From positions 1-12,236 of the forward strand of contig CAZYQW010000101.1 of NCBI GenBank assembly GCA_964649825.1: DNA of 12,236 nt, given 5' to 3'. Shown here one piece after another: positions 7,133-12,236 of the stretch. Under the pieces are notes generated by a model, which saw nothing but the letters and a program-made list of their open reading frames with translations, had not been told where the DNA came from and did no database searches. Source of the stretch: CAZYQW01 sp964649825 (GTDB taxonomy: Bacteria > Planctomycetota > B15-G4 > JADJEK01). Within the stretch, counting starts at the first letter, position 1, and each line of letters opens with the position of its first letter. The translations under genes were made by a program, and so were the position numbers.

Positions 7133-9370
7133 TCATTTGCGCCGGTCGAGCTCTCTCACGTAGGCACGGAACTGCTCGTCCAGGTCCTGCAGGTCGACGT
7201 CGCCGAACACGCGTTCGATCGCCGCCCGCGCCCTGACGCCGCTGGCGAGACACTCGAACAGGTCGTCGAACAATCGTCCCCTCCCCCGCGGCCCGTGCTG
7301 GAGGAAGTGGACGAGCGCCCAGGCCTGCGCGTAGTGGAGCGTCGGGTTGGCGTAGAACGCGCGCCGATCCTGTCGGACGAACGTGCCGAGCGGCACGAGG
7401 CCGCCCGACCCCGTCTTGGCGAGAGTCTCCACGTTCGGCGGGTGGACCTGTCCCGTCTTGAACGAGCTCCCGGCGACCTCGCCGATCTCGTAGTACTCGG
7501 CGAGGCCCTCGTTGAACCACAACGGCGCGTCGGCGACGACGCGGTCGAGATACTGGTGGAACCCTTCGTGACGGACGGTCCGCATCATGTCCGCGCGATC
7601 TCGCTGGTTCCAGATGAAGAGCTGCTTGAACGTCGGGGTGTAGACGCCGGCGGTGTGGAACGGCGGCGCTCCCCCCAGTCCCTGGAGCACACGCTCGATG
7701 TGGGTCTGGTAGCCGCCGCTGCCGGAGAAGAGGAAGACGAAGAACTTGCGGTTCTCGAGGCCCGGCACGTTTCTCAGCCGGTTCACGTACGCGGCGTACG
7801 CTTCTTCCAACAGCTTCGCGGCCTCCCGGCACGTCGCGACGTCGATGTCCGACACGACGTGGTAGTTCTTCGACCGATGCTCGAACCGGGTGGACCAGTC
7901 CGGTCCCTTCAGCGCGATCGCGAGGTTCCGATCGAACTCGGTGAACTCCTCGACGCCGATCCCGCGCCGCAGGGCAAGCCCGGTCAGCTCTTTGGCGTCT
8001 TCGACGCGGCCGTGGTGAAGGACGTGCTGAACGAGCTCATGGTAGAGGTCCGGGTCCGTCGGATGCCGCTCGAGGAGGCCTCGCCACTCGGCCTCCGCGG
8101 CCGCCGCATCGACGCCTCGCGCGAGCTGGATTCGGAGCCGGATCCGCTTCGCGCCGGTGAACTCGCCGTCCTCCGCCTCGACCTGCTCGCAAAGGCGGAG
8201 GGCCGCGTCGTGGTCCCCCAGCTCGTAACTGCACCAGGCGGCGAGATAGGCGGCGAGAGCCGGAGTCATGAGGTCCTTCTTCTCCTCGACGTACGCGAGC
8301 CCCGCTTCGTAGTCCCCGCGATCGATGTGCTGCCTCGCCGCCCGATACAGACTGTCGAGCGCGGATCTCGACTCGCCCGGATACAGTCGACTCTCTTGCG
8401 CGATCCCGGCGTCCGGGGCGTCCAGTGCGTGGGGGGGCTCGGGCCGGTCGTACTCGCCGCGGATGAACCAATCCGGCAGATGGTCGGCCGGACGATAGGT
8501 CTTCTGGAACTCCCTCTGCGCGGCCTGCTCGGCCGCGTCCTCGCGCTCCTGGACCCAGCTCGTCTGGGCGTCCCCGGAGATCAGGATCTCCGTCCAGCCC
8601 CGGATGTCCTCGAACGCGATCGTTCCATAGACGTCCTTCGACTTCGGGCCGCTCAGGAACTTCCGTCCGTTGTACAGCGCGGAAACGGAGGTGGCGCCGA
8701 CCTGCACCTTGATCGAGAACTTGGCGCCCGACTTGCACGGCGTCGCGTCCTTCTCATCCAGGATCTTTCCGTCGTCGCCGCGCTGGCGCGCGATGTACGC
8801 CGCGTGGTGATGGACGGTGCTGCCGTGCGTTCGGCGCTCGAAGCCGAAGCAGACGACCAGGTACTCGTCATTCTCGAAGCCGCAGTAGACCTTCGGCGGT
8901 CGGCTTCCCGAAACCATGATCGTCGGATACGACGGTCCCTTGAACTCGATCGTGTACGGTCCGTCGAACAGGACCGGGTGCGAGAGCAGCCCACCCTTCC
9001 CGGTTTGGAAGTCGTGAACGTCCTTGTCAGCCGGCGACCTCAAGTAGCGCAGCTTGATCTGGCCCGTGCGGCGGTCGTACGAGAGGATCTCGCCCTTGAT
9101 CAGGTTCTCGATCGTGGGAACCTGGGTCTCGACCCGAAAGACGCAACGGCGGACGTCCTCCTCGATCCGCGCGCGCTCGGCCGCCACGTAGGGTCGGCGA
9201 GCGTGTTCGTCGAGCACGTCCTTCAGCGACGACAGGGCATCCTGCCACTTGCCCCGACCCATGAGCGCCTCCACTCGGTCGAGGCCCGTCGCGAACTCCA
9301 CCTCGTCCGCCAGTGCTCGCCCGGTCGCGAGCAGCACGACGACCGCGACGATTCTCCAGGCGTCGCCCAC
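7133..9370 (-). CDS. Secreted multidomain protein with TPRs and gluzincin metalloprotease (DUF1570-like) domain
   Basis: This 745-residue protein is taken from a GTG at 9368-9370. The open frame runs much further upstream, but this start has GGGAGG six bases before it and opens a signal peptide (WRIVAVVVLLATGRALA). After a short helical region (about 25-80), residues 90-270 look like a beta-sandwich, lectin or DUF1080-like segment: GPYTIEFKGPSYPTIMVSG, then FSIKVQVGATSVSALYNGRKF. Tetratricopeptide-like helices cover about 335-470. The C-terminal domain (about 500-745) carries HEGFH at 601-605 and FNEGLAEYY beginning at 619, the zinc-binding HExxH plus downstream Glu of gluzincin peptidases, as in DUF1570/MA-like proteins. 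It is predicted to act outside the cytoplasm. The protein substrate is unknown. The 16-base gap to the next gene suggests an operon. Confidence 0.85.
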   Translation of the reverse strand: MGDAWRIVAVVVLLATGRALADEVEFATGLDRVEALMGRGKWQDALSSLKDVLDEHARRPYVAAERARIEEDVRRCVFRVETQVPTIENLIKGEILSYDRRTGQIKLRYLRSPADKDVHDFQTGKGGLLSHPVLFDGPYTIEFKGPSYPTIMVSGSRPPKVYCGFENDEYLVVCFGFERRTHGSTVHHHAAYIARQRGDDGKILDEKDATPCKSGAKFSIKVQVGATSVSALYNGRKFLSGPKSKDVYGTIAFEDIRGWTEILISGDAQTSWVQEREDAAEQAAQREFQKTYRPADHLPDWFIRGEYDRPEPPHALDAPDAGIAQESRLYPGESRSALDSLYRAARQHIDRGDYEAGLAYVEEKKDLMTPALAAYLAAWCSYELGDHDAALRLCEQVEAEDGEFTGAKRIRLRIQLARGVDAAAAEAEWRGLLERHPTDPDLYHELVQHVLHHGRVEDAKELTGLALRRGIGVEEFTEFDRNLAIALKGPDWSTRFEHRSKNYHVVSDIDVATCREAAKLLEEAYAAYVNRLRNVPGLENRKFFVFLFSGSGGYQTHIERVLQGLGGAPPFHTAGVYTPTFKQLFIWNQRDRADMMRTVRHEGFHQYLDRVVADAPLWFNEGLAEYYEIGEVAGSSFKTGQVHPPNVETLAKTGSGGLVPLGTFVRQDRRAFYANPTLHYAQAWALVHFLQHGPRGRGRLFDDLFECLASGVRARAAIERVFGDVDLQDLDEQFRAYVRELDRRK

Positions 9371-9439
9371 CTCGAACCTCCCTTGGTTTGGCCATCCACG
9401 GTGGGTCACGTTGTACCCCACGCGGCAGGACCGCACCAA
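9361..9439 (-). promoter_or_regulatory. Candidate promoter and ribosome site for the 745-residue protein gene
   Basis: On the minus strand, TTGGTG (9434-9439) and TACAAC (9410-9415) are separated by 18 bases, an acceptable sigma-70-like pair. About 30 bases further is GGGAGG, six bases before the GTG at 9370. The ribosome site is convincing and decides the start. The promoter is a weak match and only a suggestion. Confidence 0.35.
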
Positions 9440-9522
9440 GAGAGGACGCATCGGCGGCGTTGTCAGCCGCACGTCGACGGTCGCCCGGAAGTCGCCCAGA
9501 AGCAAGGGGCGGTTCGACGGCT

Positions 9523-10200
9523 CTACGTCAGAGCCCCTCGCGCGATGCAGGTCGTCAGGATCAACCCCCCCGCGCGCCGCCACCGGCCCTCCAGCCGTTC
9601 GAGCCGCAGGCCGCGCGCTCCCTCCCCGACCGATCGCACCGAGAACCTCTCGTTCGACGCGTCGAGCTCGATCTCGACGTCTCCGAACTCGAGGAACCGC
9701 CGCGTCAGCGGATACTGGCACTTGTAGACGCTCTCCTTCGCCGAGAAGAGCAAGCGACCCATGATGCCGCGCTCGACCCCGTCGAGCCGCGCGATGGCGG
9801 CTTGCTCGCGGCCCGTCGTGACGCGACGAACGATCTCGTCGCGGATCTCCTCCTCCGGCTCCGCGTCGAGCCCGAGGGATTGCAACCCCGACGACGCGCG
9901 CGCGACGGCCACCCCGCAGTAGCCGCGGGTGTGGGTGATGCTTCCAATGATCTCCGGTGGCCAGATCGGAGCGCGGCGCACGTCGGGGAGGATCGGCCGC
10001 GGGGCGACGCCGAGATCGCTGAGCGCGCGCCGGGCCAGCGTTCTTCCCGCCGCGAACTCGTGGCGCCGCTTCGCAACCGCGCGCGACATCAGTGCCTCCT
10101 CCTCGGGGAAGATCGTCCCGGCGACGGTCGCCGGGTCGGCCTCGAGGACCCGCACGTCGGCGGGAAACAGCCCATGCAGCTTGGCAATCGAGTTCCTCAT
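9523..10200 (-). CDS. 4'-phosphopantetheinyl transferase, Sfp/EntD type
   Basis: This 225-residue protein would move the phosphopantetheine arm of coenzyme A onto a serine of carrier proteins. Family motifs appear in order: KRRHEFAAGRTLARRAL (44-60), PPEIIGSITHTRGY (81-94), LGLDAEP with the metal-binding Asp112 and Glu114 (109-115), and FSAKESVYK (152-160). The length is typical of the EntD-like branch. The ATG at 10198-10200 is chosen because family similarity begins shortly after it; no strong ribosome site is visible. No polyketide or peptide synthetase, acyl carrier protein or siderophore gene is in the window, so its carrier partner is elsewhere. It stands alone: the next minus-strand gene starts 152 bases later and the gene on the other side is divergent. 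Confidence 0.92.
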   Translation of the reverse strand: MRNSIAKLHGLFPADVRVLEADPATVAGTIFPEEEALMSRAVAKRRHEFAAGRTLARRALSDLGVAPRPILPDVRRAPIWPPEIIGSITHTRGYCGVAVARASSGLQSLGLDAEPEEEIRDEIVRRVTTGREQAAIARLDGVERGIMGRLLFSAKESVYKCQYPLTRRFLEFGDVEIELDASNERFSVRSVGEGARGLRLERLEGRWRRAGGLILTTCIARGALT

Positions 10201-10444
10201 TGCCGTCCGAACGTAACACGAACGCGTGCGGTCCGTGATGGCCGAAACTCCACCGCTGAACCCGAAAGGATCGCAACCTAGGAGGCGCGCGTGACGCGAT
10301 CCCCGGCCCCCATCACCATCCCATGAGGCGAGGGAACCTGTGGTCATGGGTCGGAGTGGATGCGGTCGTGGGTTCTTCGCGACACGCTCGAACCTGCGGC
10401 GTAGGAATCCAACATCACCGAGGATCGAACACCAAAGGTATGCC
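10201..10444. other. Divergent intergenic region between phosphopantetheinyl transferase and FG-GAP gene
   Basis: These 244 bp must hold promoters for both directions. A loose hairpin, CCCATGA (10320-10326) with TCATGGG (10344-10350) around a 17-base loop, lies about 95 bases before the FG-GAP start. I see no promoter good enough to call. Confidence 0.5.
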
Positions 10445-12100
10445 ATGCGCTCGTCGTTCGCCCCGTTCGTCATCGCTCTGTTCGCGCTCTCGCCGTCGTC
10501 GCCAGGACAAGGCAAGTTGTTCCAGTTCGAGGGGTCGAGTGGAGAGACCCTCGGAAACGCGGTGGCCGACGCGGGAGACGTCGACCTCGACGGCATTCCC
10601 GACTTCATCGTGGCGGCGAAGCTGACGCTCGTCGCGGGCGTCCCCGCTGGCGCGGTCTACGTCCATTCGGGGGCGGACGGTGCCGTCCTTCACGCGTTCC
10701 ACGGATCGACGCTGGGCGAGTGGTTCGGCTGGTCGGTGAGCCGGGCCGGCGACGTCAACGGCGACGGTCACGCCGACGTCCTCGTGGGAGCGCCGCACCA
10801 CGACGGCACCTTGATCGATACCGGCGCGGCGTTCGCCTACTCGGGCCTCGACGGCGCGCTCCTCTACTCGTGGGACGGCGACGGTTACGGCGGATGGTTC
10901 GGCTACTCGGTCGCCGATGCGGGCGACGTCGACATGGACGGCTTCCCCGACGTCGTCGGCGGCGCGTGGCGCGACAGCAAGAACGGCCCCGATTCGGGGA
11001 CGGTGCGCGTCTTCTCCGGAAGCGACGGGGCGCTCCTCCACGAGTGGTTCGGGGCATCGCCGGGCGACGAGTTCGGCTTCTCGGTGAGCGGCGCCGGCGA
11101 CACCAACCTCGACGGCTACGACGACGTCATCTGCGCGGTCCTCGACCTCGACGACGTCGTCACCGATTGCGGCGGAGCCCGCCTGCTGTCGGGGTTCGAT
11201 GGTTCGGTGCTGAAGACCTGGCTGGGCGACGCGACCGCCGATTGGTTCGGGTACTCGGTCTGCCGCGCGGGCGACGTGAATGGAGACGGATACGCAGACG
11301 TGGTGGTGGGAGCGCCGCGCGACGACAACAACGGCTTCGATTCCGGCATGATCCGCGTCTTCTCCGGCTTCGATCATTCCGTGCTGCTTCAGGTCGACGG
11401 ACCGTACAAGAGCCGATTCGGATGGTGCGTCGGCGACCTTGACGACCTCGACGGCGACGGCGTGCCCGACTTCATCGTCGGCATGCCGGAGCACGTCCAC
11501 TCGTCGGGTGGAGCCCAGATCATCTCCGGCGCGGACGGCTCCACGCTGCGCTCGATGAACCCTGACGACCCGTCGCTGTACGGATACTTCGTCAGCCGCG
11601 CCGGCGACGTCAACCGTGACGGGTTCGACGACGTCCTCATCGGCGCCCCGTTCGACGACTCCGCCAGCATCAATGGTGGGGCCGCGTTCCTGATCTCTCC
11701 CACGTGCGGCACGGCGTTCGGCTACGGGACCGGGTGCGCTGGCACGGGCGGCTTCGTTCCCGACCTCGCGATCACCGGGTGCCCCACGCCGGGCGGGTCC
11801 ATCATGTTCTCCCTGACGAGCGCGCTCGGCGGCTCGGTCGCGTTCCTCATCCTCGGTCTCGGCCACGACGCGGTCGCGCTCGGTCCGGGATGTCCGCTGC
11901 TCATCGGTCCGACGCTGCCGAACGTCTTCAACCTTCCCCTCTCCGGAAGCGGCCCCGGCGGCGGGATCCTGCAGTTCACGGATTCGATCACGCCGGCGAT
12001 CAACACGCCGGTGACGGTGACGATGCAGGTCCTGGTCGCCGACCCGGTCGGCGCGGGCGGCTACTCGTCGACGAACGGGGTCGAGCTTTTCCTTCCCTAG
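10445..12100 (+). CDS. Secreted FG-GAP (integrin-like beta-propeller) protein
   Basis: This 551-residue protein starts at the ATG at 10445, with AAAGG six bases upstream. The frame stays open 35 codons further, but this ATG opens a signal peptide (MRSSFAPFVIALFALSPSSP). Seven FG-GAP units follow, each with a calcium-binding D-x-[DN]-x-DG loop, starting near residues 33, 91, 149, 207, 265, 323 and 379. Examples are FGWSVSRAGDVNGDGHADV and FGYSVCRAGDVNGDGYADV. Seven repeats fit a closed seven-bladed propeller. Residues 421-551 form a separate domain opening with FGYGTGCAGTGG, a pattern recurrent in planctomycetal secreted proteins. Such proteins are thought to bind ligands or surfaces with calcium; no enzyme motif is seen. 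The stop TAG coincides with the TA boundary of the repeat element. Confidence 0.9.
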   Translation: MRSSFAPFVIALFALSPSSPGQGKLFQFEGSSGETLGNAVADAGDVDLDGIPDFIVAAKLTLVAGVPAGAVYVHSGADGAVLHAFHGSTLGEWFGWSVSRAGDVNGDGHADVLVGAPHHDGTLIDTGAAFAYSGLDGALLYSWDGDGYGGWFGYSVADAGDVDMDGFPDVVGGAWRDSKNGPDSGTVRVFSGSDGALLHEWFGASPGDEFGFSVSGAGDTNLDGYDDVICAVLDLDDVVTDCGGARLLSGFDGSVLKTWLGDATADWFGYSVCRAGDVNGDGYADVVVGAPRDDNNGFDSGMIRVFSGFDHSVLLQVDGPYKSRFGWCVGDLDDLDGDGVPDFIVGMPEHVHSSGGAQIISGADGSTLRSMNPDDPSLYGYFVSRAGDVNRDGFDDVLIGAPFDDSASINGGAAFLISPTCGTAFGYGTGCAGTGGFVPDLAITGCPTPGGSIMFSLTSALGGSVAFLILGLGHDAVALGPGCPLLIGPTLPNVFNLPLSGSGPGGGILQFTDSITPAINTPVTVTMQVLVADPVGAGGYSSTNGVELFLP

Positions 12101-12236
12101 TGGTGTGATTCAGAGTTGTTGACGTTTCTCCGGGGCCCTCGTCATCGCTTGCTGCGTTGCTCCTCCTCGACGTATCTCGAATACGCGGTCGTCGTCGCGC
12201 CTTGCCAGCGACGACGATGACCTCCGGATAATCCAC
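12098..12236. mobile_element. MITE-like palindromic element, right copy, cut by the window edge
   Basis: The element starts with TA at 12098-12099, inside the TAG stop of the FG-GAP gene, and runs to the window end. Its 5' end, CCTAGTGGTGTGATTCAGA at 12096-12114, is the exact inverse of 124-142. Further matches to the other arm are degenerate: TTGTTG after a one-base gap, TCCGG, and TCGTC-TCGCT. The centre CGTAT-CTCGA-ATACG is at 12171-12185. Joined to bases 118-140 of the left copy, the full element would be about 162 bp with this centre at its exact middle. The base before TA is C, again giving CTAG. It could also act as a transcription terminator for the FG-GAP gene. Confidence 0.55.
12120..12236. 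repeat. Direct terminal repeat, right copy (identical to 1-117)
   Basis: This is a base-for-base copy of the first 117 bases of the window. See the left copy for interpretation. Confidence 0.95.

Noticed and set aside
7295..9727. 810-codon plus-strand open frame opposite the metalloprotease-like gene
   Set aside because: It is Arg-, Glu- and Val-rich antisense shadow with no domain. The minus strand has a signal peptide, a ribosome site and catalytic motifs.
9371..10276. Long N-terminal extension of the 745-residue protein in the same frame
   Set aside because: It overlaps the phosphopantetheinyl transferase gene, has Arg-rich noise composition, and the GTG at 9370 has a strong ribosome site and signal peptide.
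10277..10288. CTAGGAGGCG shared with the sequence next to the left element end (138-147), as a possible empty insertion site
   Set aside because: Only about ten bases match and the surroundings differ, so coincidence is likely.
12098..12236. Palindromic element as an integron attC site
   Set aside because: The ends do not fit the RYYYAAC/GTTRRRY core sites, there is no integrase, and genes are not arranged as single-orientation cassettes.

Overview
The window is GC-rich DNA with dense, mostly minus-strand genes and few strong Shine-Dalgarno sites. Several predicted secreted proteins look planctomycetal: a TPR-like repeat with a 'GRW' motif, a seven-repeat FG-GAP protein, and a recurrent glycine/proline/leucine-rich C-terminal domain on two proteins. 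I infer an uncultured member of Planctomycetota or a close relative. This is judged from protein style, not from a marker gene. No tRNA, rRNA, CRISPR array, transposase, replication or mobilisation gene is visible.

Layout. (a) 1-140 and 12098-12236 hold parts of one repeat element. The first and last 117 bases of the window are identical. The flanking bases complete a composite element of about 162 bp, bounded by TA dinucleotides, with perfect terminal inverted repeats and an imperfect full-length palindrome centred on its midpoint. It looks like a MITE of the IS630/Tc1-mariner type. Either the window is a closed 12,119-bp circle with one copy, or it is a chromosomal contig bounded by two copies. 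(b) 209-4377, minus strand: a tightly overlapping four-gene operon in the order C39-like cysteine peptidase, RLAN/RimK-like ATP-grasp ligase, GCS2-family carboxylate-amine ligase, N-formylglutamate amidohydrolase-like protein. (c) 4378-4833: a 456-bp gap with two hairpins that share the same triloop. (d) 4834-9370, minus strand: a secreted DUF1028 (Ntn-like) protein with extra C-terminal domains, a small secreted TPR-like protein, and a 745-residue secreted protein with a lectin-like region, TPRs and a gluzincin-type metalloprotease domain. (e) 9523-10200, minus: a Sfp/EntD-type 4'-phosphopantetheinyl transferase. (f) 10445-12100, plus: a secreted FG-GAP beta-propeller protein.

The most interesting unit is operon (b). 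It places two unrelated ATP-dependent amide-bond-forming enzymes next to two amide-bond-cleaving enzymes, with 4-, 4- and 11-base overlaps. All four proteins lack signal peptides and appear cytosolic. The parsimonious reading is a pathway that builds and trims a small peptide-like metabolite or adds an amino-acid tag to a protein. The family combination has been noticed by comparative genomics of amidoligases, but to my knowledge neither substrate nor product is established. Genes in (d) and (f) appear to be envelope or secreted proteins and are not obviously linked to that pathway.
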